From: Setaria digitata
Lineage: Eukaryota; Nematoda; Chromadorea; Rhabditida; Setariidae
NCBI GenBank assembly: GCA_003640385.1
Contig: RCAB01000238.1
Span: 31,650 to 95,649 of the forward strand
DNA: 64,000 nt
Direction: 5' to 3'
The notes below the pieces were generated by a model. That model saw only the letters and a program-made list of their open reading frames with translations. It was not told the DNA's origin and made no database searches. The translations under genes and the position numbers were made by a program. Of the stretch, positions 25,430 through 39,303 are shown one piece after another (position 1 is the first letter of the stretch; the number at the start of each line of letters is the position of its first letter).

Positions 25430-28400
25430 TTAATTTCTGACTGGTGTCTCGTCAACCACAGGAATTCTTTGTTTCAAACTTTCTAACACTTTTTCACGCG
25501 CTTCGTAAGTACCAAGCGTCGTATTCTTCTGACTATTCAAGTTTGCAAATATTGTCTTTGGTACAAATGGGACCTCGGGAATTTTTGAATAGGCCAGCTG
25601 GCTTTTTCCTTCACAGTTAGCTAAAATTTTATTTCTTAATACGAAATTAATCGCATATGTCATAAAAAATGAGGACTGATTATTTCCAAAAAAAAGAAAA
25701 AAAAAATAACAAGAAAACTAAAAAGTGCTTACTTCGGCTTAAATCCTCATTGTCTATCTGCTTCGGAAGCTGCTGATCATCGAATGATAAGCTATTTGAT
25801 TGCGGTGAAGTATCTTTGAAAGGTGATACAGTTGACAGTGAAGAAGAAAAACAAAATAGTTCGGAACAGCAAAACCGACGCTAAACACAAAATGCACGGG
25901 TTATTGACGATTTCATTTAAATTCATAAAAGATCAACTAAAAATAATCAGTTCACCTCACCTCATACACCATTTTTGCTATTCTAACTTCACTAGTCAGA
26001 GATTTAGCAACGAACTCGAAAGAAACATCCACTGAATTTTCCATCTCATCTCCATCAGACTGACTCCTTGAGCCAGTTAACGAACTGAAAACTCATTAAA
26101 TTCGTCATCGAAAATTCATTCCAAGTTTTTTCTTATTATATAAAATTAGCACTTTCCTTGTATAAAATTTCCGTGGATAGTTCCAAGACTTGAAAGTCCA
26201 TATACCTTTGCTCTTAGAATTTTAAATTCCTTTTTGTCTTCCATAGATTTACAAAATTTCGCCCGAAACAGATTAGCACTAGAAAAGGATATCAATTTAA
26301 TGCAATTTGTAGAGAAACCCTTTATGCCGCCGTCGACAAGGCGATAACAAAGCTCGATCCGTGCCACCTCGGCTTCGATCACGAACCATATTCACCAGTG
26401 GCGAACGAGATGAGCTGAAAGACAGAAAAAAACAAAGACTATAAAAAGAAAATCAGTACTGCAAAAATTGAATATATGTCAATGGATGTAATAAATAGTT
26501 TGAGAGATGTTAAAGCAAACGAAACAAGAATTAAAAGGAAATGATGGAGCTTTTCATTCCCGTAAGCTATCTACAAAAAAAGAAAGAGAAAAACTTAATC
26601 AAGTTCGAACAAATAAAGCAAAAAATAAATAAATGAAAGAATTGCAGCATAAGAAATAAGCTGAATCAAAGATTTTCAACAGTTCAACTTTTCAGCAGGC
26701 AAACAGTTTTCCAATACTTATTTCCTTTCATTATGTTTCTTTTAATATTTTCACAAACGTACTTGTCACCAGTAGCTTTTCTCATTAATCTTTTTTGCTC
26801 TTTAGTTGTTTTTAGACTCTTTTTAACTGCCACAATTTTCATTTGCTCCTCACGCTTCTTCTGATCTTGGACTAAGCGGCGATTTTGCTCTTCCTGAAAA
26901 TTAGAGGGGGTGATTTATAAAGGTGAAAATGTCCACTCCTAGTTCTCGATCTTCAAAAATATGCAATGCAATATGTCAAGAGCAGAATTGCTTTCATTAT
27001 TAATCGACTAATGACAAAAAAAAAAAGGAAAAATGAAACCGAATATGAATTTTATGAAAATGAATTCACTTTAAATTTGGAAAATGATTATATATAAATT
27101 TACTTTTTCAATAGCTTCAATTCTCTGCTGACTGTCTGGCTCGAGAGTATTAATTTGCTGGCAAATAGTCTCCATTGGGGCTGGATCTGGCTTGTGACAT
27201 CGTTTGTAGTCGATCACTGATGTTACAGCAGCTAAACAAACAGCATATGGTTCCAGTTGCTTCGCTGCGCTGACAATGTGGCGTGCCTTCTCGCGCAACG
27301 TAATCATTTCTTCAATCTGTAAATCGTAAAAATATTTTTAGAACACAACAAATATCAGTCTAATGAAATTAAACAGTTCTATTATGTGCATATAAAAATA
27401 GGTCGTTATGCGAAGCCGGGAACTTAACTGTATATTACTTATACACTATTAAAACTGTTAAAATTTATCACTTAAACTGATTCTGCTGCAAAATCACCTA
27501 CCTTTTCTCTGAACAAAACCTGCTGTCTACGGACTCTATCCAGCTCTTCTTGCCATATTTGTTGCAGACAAGGTTGCAAATCACTGACAAATGCAGAATG
27601 TTGTTCAACTCTTACATCCAAATCCTTACACCTGAAAGAGTTTAAAGATATGCCAAAATCATGACTTTATTTTCCTCATATAGCAGAAAAACTTTAGAAT
27701 CGAAATAAAAAAAAAAGGTGTCGTAAACAAGATCGTCATAAAAGAAAAAATAGATTCTGGTAATGGTCCTTTTTTAAGGGTCCGTTAGGAAAATAAAAAA
27801 GATAAAAATAATCAAAATTGTTAACCCAAACTAGTATATGGAGATTGAATTATAAAAAGGATCTGGTCAAACACTCTAATCAATTCAAAGAAAATACGAC
27901 TCTAGCAATGGTGCTGATCAGTCACAATAAGAGGGAATACTTCCATAAAAGACAAATATCTGATTCTAATTCGCATACGGTCAGAATCTCTGAAAATAGT
28001 TTACTTGCGGATGAGATCGATCATAGAATCTTTTTCAATAATGCATCGCCGTAACGTTAAATCCCTTTGTAACTCTTGCACCTTTTTACCAAGTTCTGTC
28101 ATTTCCTGATTGTATTGTTGAAGCGGCGTCTCCACTCTAGTGAACTGTTCACCAAATGCACCGGCCAAATCAACAACTAGTTGATATTTACTCAGCAATA
28201 ACTGACATCCATTAACAACACCGGATCTAGAACACATCAACAAATTTAAAAATCTACTGAGCAAGTTTTTAACTACATTAGAGTTCCCTTTGGTAACTAG
28301 TCCTTACCCAGAACGCCTTACAAAACTATTCCGAGGGGATGCAGTTCCACAGCTCCTTTCATTTCCATCACAGCTATTAGTGGCACCAGTGGACAATAAA

Positions 28401-30691
28401 AAGGAAGACAGTCCAAGAAATGGCTCCAAAGCTCTGTTGAACTCTTCTCGGCTATCCACTGTTAAGTCACCAGTAAACTGTGGCTTTTCACACTGCATCG
28501 ATATTAATGACTGAAAAATATCTTTTCAAGATTGCTCTTTAAATTTCTTAATCGACCAGTGAAGAAAATAAAATTAGCCATTATATACAACGAGGAATTT
28601 TCCTCACCTGTATTCTTTTGAGCAAATCTGTGTAACACTGCAAAAAGTCAAGTTTTGAAGCAGAAGAGCAAAAAATTGAGGCACTCAACAAACATAGCCG
28701 AGTCGCAGGCTAAAAAAATGTATACTGTTTGCTGTTAATGTTAATGGAAGCAAAAAAGATATTTTCAAAGTAATAAGTGTTTAGAACTAGAAAATCCATT
28801 TCGTACCTGAAGGGATTTAAGTTGTCTCATCTGCATACGGAAATGCTGAATACGTGTAGCCATCTCTTCATCAAGCTTTTTCAGCAAACGATCTCGAACT
28901 GCCAGTAACGTATCTGTCATTTCCTGGCAAGTCTGTCGAATGCTAAAAGTTCAAAAACGCGGAAGCTGGGGGAAGGAAAAAAAATAAATAAATAAATGGA
29001 AAGGGCAAAAATTACTAAATAAAACGTAATTCTCGAAATTTACTTCCTTCCCACAAATTATGATCATTCAATTTCAACTCAAAATCTCAATCTCGGCTCT
29101 GTTTAGATTTTAATTTATATAAAATCTTTTTAAGACTAGAAAGAGAAGAGGAAAAGAGCGTACCCAAGCTCTGAAATGAAAAAAGTGAAACCAAACCTCT
29201 CACATGCAGCACGATGACTCTCAGCAAGTTCAGAAGCCAAACGTTTTCTCAATTGTAATTGCTCGCTAACGTCGTCCTGAAAAAACAATAAAATATTTGA
29301 AAATTCACTTTTTGATATGAAAAAAACTATATTTTCTATATAAAAAAATGAACTTAACTGATAAAACATACTTGAAATGCACGTAATTTGACTGTTGCTT
29401 TATCCAGCTTTTCACATCCCATTTTATGTGCAGCATCAATTTGAACAAGATGATGTCTTGAATGTAAAACACAATTTCAAAACGAAAAAAAAAACCAAGC
29501 ACGAATATAAAAAACTTTCGTTTCCTTTTTCTCATGTTCTAGGTTCAGCTATTTTCTATAAATTAGCCTGATAATTTTCAAAAGAGAATAAAAAAAAGAA
29601 GAAAAAACAAGACGGTGCAGAATAGAGTGGAATCAAAGCAGTGAATTACCAACTAAAAGAAGTAAATAAAAAATTCATAAACTGGCCTTGAATCAAAAGC
29701 AGCGTTATTGAAACATACAATGCATGCTAAATTACGACTTTCCATTGAATATAAGATATAAGGCTCTCCATGTGTTGGACAGGTCATGCGCCCTTTTACT
29801 CGTGCTCGTTCTTCCAGAGGCACAACCCGATGAGTAGCAAACATTCGAGCCTGAAATTCTGTTGTGAAAGACTTCAAAAGTAAAAACAAATAACAAGGTA
29901 ACAATGCAAATGTTTTATCAGGACTCCCTTTGCACATGAAATTTATGAAATAAAGTACTGCAAAAAATACAAGACTACGTCGAAAAAGTCAGAATTACCT
30001 GATGCGTACTGTGCCGACAGCGATTACAAAGAGCTTGTTGACAGGTTTCACAGAAATGCATTGGTTGCGATATCTTAATTTTGACTGGATAAAAACTGAT
30101 AGAAAAACAGCCTATATACTTTACAGAATCTGTCTTCCAAGAATTTGAGGCTCGTTGAGAGGCTGAATAATACTACAAAAAACTGGGACGAACTTATCCG
30201 AAAAATCCAAAAACTTTCACCTGGTCACAATTAGCACATAGATCAGCTGTTTCATGACTAGTGTCAATTAAAAATGAAAGTAGATTATCCGGACAAACTT
30301 CACCATCAATTGCAGTACCACATACTGGACATGCCTTGCGATTTTGGATACACTCGCGACAGTAGTTGTGCTGACAGGATAAACGGACAGGTGAAGAGAA
30401 TTCCTAAACAAAAGCATAAAAAAATAAAAGGTTCCAAAATTCTTATACAGAACAAATGACTCAACAATACCGAGCGTTAGGATTGCATGATCCAATCAAA
30501 TGATCACGCGATCCAATCAAATGATCACACTTTCAAAAATAAAGTAAAAAGGATAATTTATTAGGACTTCTTCTCAATAATGAAGAAAAAATAAGTCAGA
30601 AAAGTACCCGATCGCATATGAGGCATTCCAGTGGATTCCTTGACTCCACATTCTCTAGTTTGAACATGAGCAACGACGACGAGCATGCCAT
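25430..30691 (-). CDS. RNF207: RNF207-type RING finger / B-box protein, 18 exons modelled
   Basis: TRIM-like protein, probable E3 ubiquitin ligase; the vertebrate relative is known for regulating a cardiac potassium channel. Exons (minus): 30608-30691, 30221-30403, 29999-30073, 29687-29850, 29372-29456, 29197-29276, 28807-28942, 28608-28709, 28308-28510, 28005-28226, 27502-27631, 27104-27316, 26763-26893, 26319-26414, 26153-26278, 25961-26084, 25733-25880, 25430-25620; total 2493 nt, about 830 residues. The C3HC4 RING reads LECLICDR...CQHNYCRECIQ...CPVC, split by intron 1. B-box-like pairs follow (CANC, FCETCQQALCNRC, THQARMFATHRVVP, then CPTHGEPYILYS...CIVCF). Long helical coiled coils follow, with QELQRDLTLRRCIIEKD and IWQEELDRVRRQQ aligning to RNF207. 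The start could instead be the ATG at 30667. Intron 4 needs a GC donor (29686). The last five exons are modelled by phase only; the 40-base intron at 26279-26318 is doubtful, and an earlier stop after exon 14 is possible. The product is about 200 residues longer than the vertebrate form. Confidence 0.85.
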
Positions 30692-32331
30692 CAACCATCA
30701 TTTCACATGCGTTTAAACGCTGTAGAGCAACTAGTAGAAGATAGTCTACAAATACACAAACAGGGTCAACTAATTCAATTTTCGTAATTAAAAAATTAAA
30801 GCTGGAAGCAAACACCGGCTCCCCCAAATGTGATCGCTATCTCCCATCAAAGTACACTTTAACAACTTCATAGATTTTGGAAGAATTGTTTCTACCGTTG
30901 AGATTTTCAGACTTATCCAAGAAGGAAATTCAGGAACTCACTGAGGTTTTCTCAACTTCTACCAACAAACTTAACGATGAAAAAAACAAGCAATGCCGGT
31001 TGCAAAAAATTCAGTAAGCCCAATTTCACTTTAAAGAACTTCACATTGAAAACTATATCAAGCAATCAGCATTCCAACATTTGAGATTAGCTGTACTGGA
31101 CACTTCCCATTATTTCGAAAACAAAACTGTGCAGGTTTTATAGAACCATTTATCCACTAAGCGAATAAAAAGGAACAAATTTATTCTAAAATTTGCTCAA
31201 TAATATCGAAATGATAAATCAAACAGATATATTAAGATTCATCATTTGAAAGAGCAGAGCAAACACATGCCGTGCCAATAAAAAATCTCTCCATGAGAAA
31301 TTTTAAAAACCATAACAGCCACTATTAAAATGAAATTTTCGAAAGACAAGGCCAAAAAAATCGTCAAAAACTTTAGCAAAATATTTTTTTTTTTTTTGAA
31401 TATTAAGAAATAATTCATACGATATTGTTTCGGCTACGATTACAGAAAATTTTTATTTTCCTGACAAAAAAAAAACGGAATTCACCCGAAGCCTGTTACA
31501 CGAAGATCACCAACCCGATCCAATAATTATAGAAAGTATATAATACATCATTACACCGAAATAAGCAGGGAATATACGAAGTATCAATGATACCAACTTT
31601 TCTAACAGAAGAGTAACAACACCAGACTTGAAATTTTTGATTACAACAAAGTTCCCATTGCTTTAAACATTTTAGTTTGATCCCATAAGAAGTCAAAACA
31701 AAGAAAATGAAAGTAATAGCAGCAGCACAATAGCATTATGAAAGTGAGAAATTAATAACTTGACGTGCAGCGGAACGACCAGAATTAATTTCTCATAAAA
31801 GTAAATGGACAACAGAATCATAAGGAGAGAGACAACTTTATTTACGGAAATCAAACATCTTTCGTACAGTTAAATTGGCATTTACCAAACTAATACAATA
31901 ATATAATAAAAATGAAGTTTTCCTGCTTCAAAAATATAAAAAACATTTATGCTGCTTTTAAAGAAAAAAAAAAAAAAAAAAAAAAAATGGGCTCCAATAG
32001 ATCTCTCCCATCTTCGATTTAACTTTAAATTAGCAAGTACTTTCCCCACATATTAGAGGAAGCAATTGCTACAAAAAAAACTACTAGTCCAAATTCTACA
32101 GAATTAAAAGAGAGTCCATAAAATGTTGTAGATATTAATCGCTGAACGCTTAAAGTTTAAAAACGTTTAAACGTTTAAAGTTAAAAGCAAAGTTTAAAAG
32201 ATAAATCAAATAATACGTATAAAAGAAAAAAAACAAACAAACCTCCCTCAACAAATTGCAGAAATGATTACCATACAATTAAAATAACTAATTTGAAAAA
32301 AAAAAGACTAAAAATAAAACTGACAGCAGCT
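30692..32331. other. Intergenic region between RNF207-like and TMED10-like genes
   Basis: No exon found. It should contain the 5' leader of the RNF207-like gene (minus-strand acceptor at 30720-30721, 29 bases before the ATG) and the 3' UTR of the TMED10-like gene. Holds an A tract near 31963-31987. Confidence 0.5.
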
Positions 32332-33760
32332 TTAGTCGATCAATTTCTTGGCTTTGAAATATCGACGAAGATATAGCACCTGCCAGATGGCCAAACTGAG
32401 AAGACATAACATCGAAAAAATGCTCAAATACAATACTCTACTATTCGTTGATTCTGAAATTTGTTAGACTTGAAGTTAATCGTGAAGCAAATCTTCCGTA
32501 GAATTAATCCGGACAAAATATTTAGTCAACTAACAAGCCTCAAAAATACTGGATATAATATTTTTTATTGCTTTTTATTCATTTCCTTATTTCTGACTTT
32601 GAATTCACTGCAAAATATACTGTGGTATCTAAAATTTAAAAAAGAAAAGAATCCTGCAATGCTATCAGCAAGAAAAATATCATACCGTTTGTAGATCTCA
32701 TTTCCTCTTCCCTCTGCCGCATATAGGCGAAATCTTGAACAATTGAATCCGACAAATCCTCCAAACTAAAATAAACCGTATCGTGAATTTCAATAGTTGA
32801 ACGATAATTTAGCATTTAAAAAAAATAATATAAATCGAAATGAAAAGTTATTTACTAAATTTTTGTTTTTGCTGAGAATAAAAGCGATGAAATAAAAGCA
32901 GATTAGGATAGAAAGTCACAAAAATAAAGACGGTGCAAAAACAAAACAGTGCAAAAATTTACTTACCGCCTCAACTCAACCTCCAGAGGCTTAAGTTGTT
33001 CTGCTTCAGCAACCGCATTGTAGTTTTTAGCTTCCACACCTCGTTTCATTTCCAAATATACTTCACGATTCCCACCTCGAACATCTAAATAAAAGCGAAT
33101 TTGAAAAATAAATGCTAGTAAATATATTTGAATAATAATATTCCAAATTGTCTCAAAACATTTGGACCACAAACGACAACACTCACAGAACACACTTTAC
33201 AAATAGTTTCATCCATCTATGTATGCATTTTTTTTTTCTGAAAAATTTCTTTCCAGCTTAACTGAAATGTTGTTGGAACGAACTTGGTGGGAGATGTGTC
33301 GTAAAGCATATTTCAAAAATATCATATTCATCAGCCGTGAATGCAAATTTACCACTAGTTTCTGTGAAACGTTCTCGCTGATACAATGTATGACCTCTGG
33401 TATCCGTAACCTGAAAGAGGAAACATGTTTACTCTATTTGAAATTTAATGCCACTAAATTACTACAAGAACTATCACCAATAACGAAACATCTCAAGCAA
33501 AGGTTTTATCACCTGTCCAATCTCATATCACAACATCTAATACCTAATACCTACAAAAAAAATAGCAGACTTACATGGACAGATGAAAGGTAGCCTGCGG
33601 TATCAGCAAATTCATATGACCCTGTGACGACCACATTCTTGTGTATTTCCTCTTTTAAACATTTCTTACTATTCGGTCGTACATAAAATCGAAGTCCTGC
33701 CGTCTGTGAAATGAGCACGATAAGAAACACAAGTACTGTATCCGTGAGCATTACAAGCAT
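32332..33760 (-). CDS. tmed-10: p24-delta / TMED10 cargo receptor, 5 exons
   Basis: Type I membrane protein of the emp24/p24 family that cycles between ER and Golgi in COPII/COPI vesicles and helps sort GPI-anchored and other cargo. Exons (minus): 33575-33760, 33284-33410, 32967-33084, 32686-32765, 32332-32453; total 633 nt, 210 residues, the normal length. Order: signal peptide (residues 1 to about 22), GOLD domain from [16 protein letters not shown] to DIFEICF with its two conserved cysteines, a coiled coil with the family signature [11 protein letters not shown]...KPLEVELRR, one transmembrane helix, and the cytosolic tail [13 protein letters not shown]. This tail carries the di-basic COPI signal and differs from the vertebrate tail mainly by a final Asp for Glu. 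The ATG at 33760 is chosen because it opens the signal peptide; 33751 is an alternative. A minus-strand acceptor (33794-33795) lies 33 bases upstream and may take the spliced leader. Confidence 0.95.
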
Positions 33761-34158
33761 AGTTTTCAAATATTCGCTAAATGAAATCAATTTCTGAAAT
33801 AAGAACAATGGTATAAGACAATTCATCCAACCTTATCAACCACCTCCTCAGTTAAAATGCACAACGATAACGAGAAGAAGCAACTTAATTACAAATAACT
33901 TAATTACCCCCCCTCCCAAACCTCAACACTTCGACCCCACACAACCCCGTCACCATGAACCCCTCAATGCCAAGGCCCCTTCCCTGACGTCAGTCTATGG
34001 CACGACCATTATGCAACGTGCACATCTCACCGGAAATAATATCCCTTTGTGGTTGATGAGAATTGCTCAGTGCATTCACTCAGATCGTAGCATTGTCTGA
34101 GTGGTACTTCTTTGGCATTTTCTTTGCTTTTAAGTGGCATTTTCATTTGTAGCAATAA
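33761..34158. promoter_or_regulatory. Divergent promoter shared by TMED10-like and YIPF4-like genes
   Basis: The 398 bp between the two start codons are unusually C-rich for this genome (about 33906-33985). They contain a perfect palindromic CRE/ATF-type octamer TGACGTCA at 33985-33992 and a C/EBP-like ATTATGCAAC at 34008-34017. Acceptor-like sites sit just before each ATG (33794-33795 on minus, 34151-34152 on plus). That both genes act in ER-Golgi traffic suggests joint control; the factor is inferred, not shown. Confidence 0.55.
34141..34152 (+). other. Probable spliced-leader acceptor of the YIPF4-like gene
   Basis: TTTCATTTGTAG ends six bases before the ATG. With no upstream donor or exon in the short shared promoter, a trans-splice acceptor is the simplest reading. 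Confidence 0.5.
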
Positions 34159-36218
<2,060 letters not shown>

Positions 36219-38199
36219 TAAAATGTACTGGATGTCTTTTCATCGTCGAGATCTTAGTTAGGAACGAAATCTTTTGTTTAAGGTACTGTGAACTATCGCG
36301 TTGTCAGTAGTTGTTAACCTCGTTATTGTCAAGCTGTGCCACGAATTCATCTCTTATGATAAAGCAATATTTTCTCCATTTTCACTATTCGTGTATTAAT
36401 CACTAAGCATGAGTATGTGTTTATTGAGCACAAGATCTTTTATCTCTTTTTGAAAAATAGTGTTTGTTTTATTTATTTCAGCCTTGAACATTTCCTAATT
36501 GCAATTTACTACTGAAAGATAAAACTGGTGTCGTCTTGATGATTGCAAAGAAAGGATTAATTATAGAAAAGAAAAAAAAAAAAGTATAATATTATCTTCA
36601 CTTCCTGTGCTTCCATAATTAGAATAAGAAAAGAACAAAAGCTTCAGTTTGAATGGCATTGTGGTTGTTCAGCATTGTTCTGATTAACCCAGAGTGTGTA
36701 CTATAATATCTCGATGATCAATGAAGTATTTCCCTTTGACTTCTTCACTGCCATGTGTAATTTAAATGTTCATTGTAATAAAAAAAAAAAAAAAGGAAAT
36801 GCAACATTTCTCCATAGGGATGTGTTTTTGTACATTATAAAGAGAAGGCTGAAAAGTAATGTTAGCTGACATGATTAGCACAAATCAGAATTTCAATGAA
36901 TTAAATGTCCAAAGAGTCGACTGATCGACAGGTATCTGCTCATGTAACAATTCATAATTGAAGAAATTTCATTAAAACGAAGGAACTACTCTGATGTCTT
37001 CCTACGGCCTTCTTTCAAAATTGAGCGTGTTGCACTAACTGTATGACATATTTATCGCTGATCGATCTCTTTCAATGGATCAAAAGAAACTTTCAAGTAG
37101 TTTTGGAGCAGTAATTCAACTTTTTCTGAGTTTCACACATTTTCTGTTTACCTCGTATACGAGTTTCTGCGCTGGCTTCCAGTGATCGTTAAGGTGTCGT
37201 ATACCTGATTCGACGACATTCAACATTAGAATCCTTTCCTAATATCATTTTCTTCTCTTCCTTCTGTGGTCTCCATTTACTTCTTCTTTCACTGATATTT
37301 TGCCACTGTTTTAAATCATTTTAAGCAAGCGAAAAATGCTTGCAAAGTGAAAGGAAGTGAATAGTGATGTAACTAGAACGAATGAATAAATCACTTTGAT
37401 GCATAGCCTAGAAATGTAGTTTTTAAAGTGACAAACGCTACTTTCCAGCTCTTCAGTATCATAGATATTTATTTAAACTATCAGAACCGCTAGATGCATA
37501 AACTCTTATCTTTTATGATTCTGAAATAACACGATTTGGCAATGCACTTTCTCCACGATTATGCCATTCCAAACAGTCCTTCTCAATCGTTTTTCTTTTT
37601 ATCATAAGTAGAAGCTAATTATTGGAGCAAATTTCTCCGCTGACCTTCTATGATCATTATTAGTTGGTTAGTTTCTCAGAAAAGTTGACCTTTCTGCTCT
37701 CCAGTGTTCATGTCATCGAGGTTATCGCAATTTACTGGGTTGTTTTTATTGTTACATTTGGTAGTCGCTTGACCAACATTAAATGAAAAAAAATTGAATA
37801 AGAGAAATGTATAAACTAGCAAGTGTTTTTGCAGAAAGGGACCTGGAAGGATTTCAGGGAAGCAGTACTGTTAATGATATGATAACTAGATTGGCTTATC
37901 ATAAATATTTCTTTATTTGATAATTTTCCAAAAATATTATTTCATAAGTTATGAAATCCGTTTTACCACAGAGATACTGCTGTTCTTTCATCTATGATAA
38001 ATTATTTCACATTTTTTTTGCTATCACATCGAATCTTTCCAGTGATATTTCTATCATGATAAGTATTATCACCGTAGAAGTTTGGGAAATATCCATCAAA
38101 TAAACATATATTTTTTACTTAACAAAACTTATCATTAGCATGAAAATAACTGAAACCAGCAAATTTGTTTTTATCATTTTCAGGATAACTCCTATCACT
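36219..38199. other. Intergenic region before the single-Kunitz gene
   Basis: No exon found. The last 350 bases hold a dense cluster of GATA-type sites, described separately. Confidence 0.5.
37880..38134. promoter_or_regulatory. Cluster of seven TGATAA/TTATCA sites
   Basis: Exact TGATAA or its complement occurs at 37880, 37896, 37918, 37995, 38057, 38066 and 38129, ending 66 bases before the ATG of the Kunitz gene. In nematodes TGATAA is the core bound by intestinal ELT-type GATA factors, so gut expression of the secreted inhibitor is inferred. The background is AT-rich, so some sites are expected by chance, but seven in 255 bp is dense. Confidence 0.45.
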
Positions 38200-39303
38200 A
38201 TGTTATTACTACTGATAGTTGTAGCACTGATAAAAATCTGTATAGCTGATAACATAGAGACATTTGAATGTATGTGGATTAATTGTTTGCTACCAAAAGT
38301 GTGTCAACGCAAGGATGGCATCGGTTCTTTTCGACTTCTTCTCATTTCAAACTTACTGAAATATAGCAAGATCTGTCTCTGTTTATTTATTTATTCATTT
38401 TTTTTTTTTCGGAAGTATAATAAGCAAGTTGGAAATTTTTGGAAAAATTTAATCACGGAAATGTGTATTCGATTAATCTATCCTCACTCACTTCAAATAA
38501 ATATCTTTTGGATAAACTTAATTAACGAAATGGTTATTTTGCAGTTTTATGCGTTTTCCCGAACAATCCTCCGGAAATAGTAACAACAATTCCGGAATCA
38601 ATGACATCAATTGAGCCGGTTAATCCAACAACCGCAGCCGTGAAAATTTTACCACCTTTTCTGGCACTATCAGTTACACATGCTTCATTAGCCTCCGATT
38701 TATCGCCATTATTTCCACCGGTTTCTGAAACAGAAGCACCTGCATCCTCAGCAACTATGGCAAAACAGACATCGGTTGCAGGTGAAGCAATAACAGGTGT
38801 CAATCCAGAAATGATCGAAGAAAGTTTCACGGTCAAAACACTCCCAGAAGCTTGTTCACTTCCTGCTCTTACCGGTTTCTGCTCAAAATCAAAAATTCTT
38901 TGGTACTACAATATCTTAACGGGTCGATGCGAAAGATTCATTTTCAGGTGACAGTTTTTTTTTTTATGAAATTGTCAATTACAAAAAAATTACATCTAAT
39001 GCTTGGCAATTCATCGATAAATTCCCATGGGCTATCTTTCATAAAAGACCTTAAAGCTCTTTTTTTTTGAAGGTGAATTCAAGATTGTCACACGAGAGAT
39101 GGCAATATTCTCTATCAAATATTCTGTTATCACTGTTGATAAATTAACCAACAATTAACTTTTCATCGTTCTTCCACTTTTTTTCTTTCAAAAATTTTAA
39201 AGTTCCTTTCAGTGGATGTGGTAATTCGAATCATTTCTACACCAGAAAACAGTGCGAAGAAACTTGTCTAATAGAATATTCCAATACATTTGCTGGTATT
39301 TAA
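38200..39303 (+). CDS. Secreted single-Kunitz protein with an N-terminal half-lustrin-like Cys motif, 3 exons
   Basis: Exons 38200-38323, 38545-38947, 39213-39303; total 618 nt, 205 residues. Order: signal peptide (residues 1 to about 17), a small Cys cluster C-x4-C-x5-C-x8-C beginning FECMWINCLLPKVCQ, a Pro/Thr/Ser-rich linker of about 100 residues likely to carry O-glycans, then a full six-cysteine Kunitz domain: ACSLPALTGFCSKSK, RCERFIFSGCGNSNHF, QCEETC. The reactive loop runs GFCSK, with Ser at the position after the second Cys, so the target protease is not predictable. The start is the ATG at 38200, just after an acceptor (TTTTCAG ending 38183) that may accept the spliced leader; the longer upstream frame (38140) is interrupted by that acceptor and is less likely. 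Exon 1's donor (G/GTTCTT) is weak but in phase. Confidence 0.82.

Noticed and set aside
33219..33593. 124-residue plus-strand ORF
   Set aside because: Antisense to TMED10 exon 2 and its intron; the minus strand encodes the conserved GOLD domain.
38534..38836. 100-residue minus-strand ORF opposite the Kunitz gene linker
   Set aside because: Lies antisense to the Pro/Thr-rich exon, whose frame links in phase to a genuine Kunitz domain.
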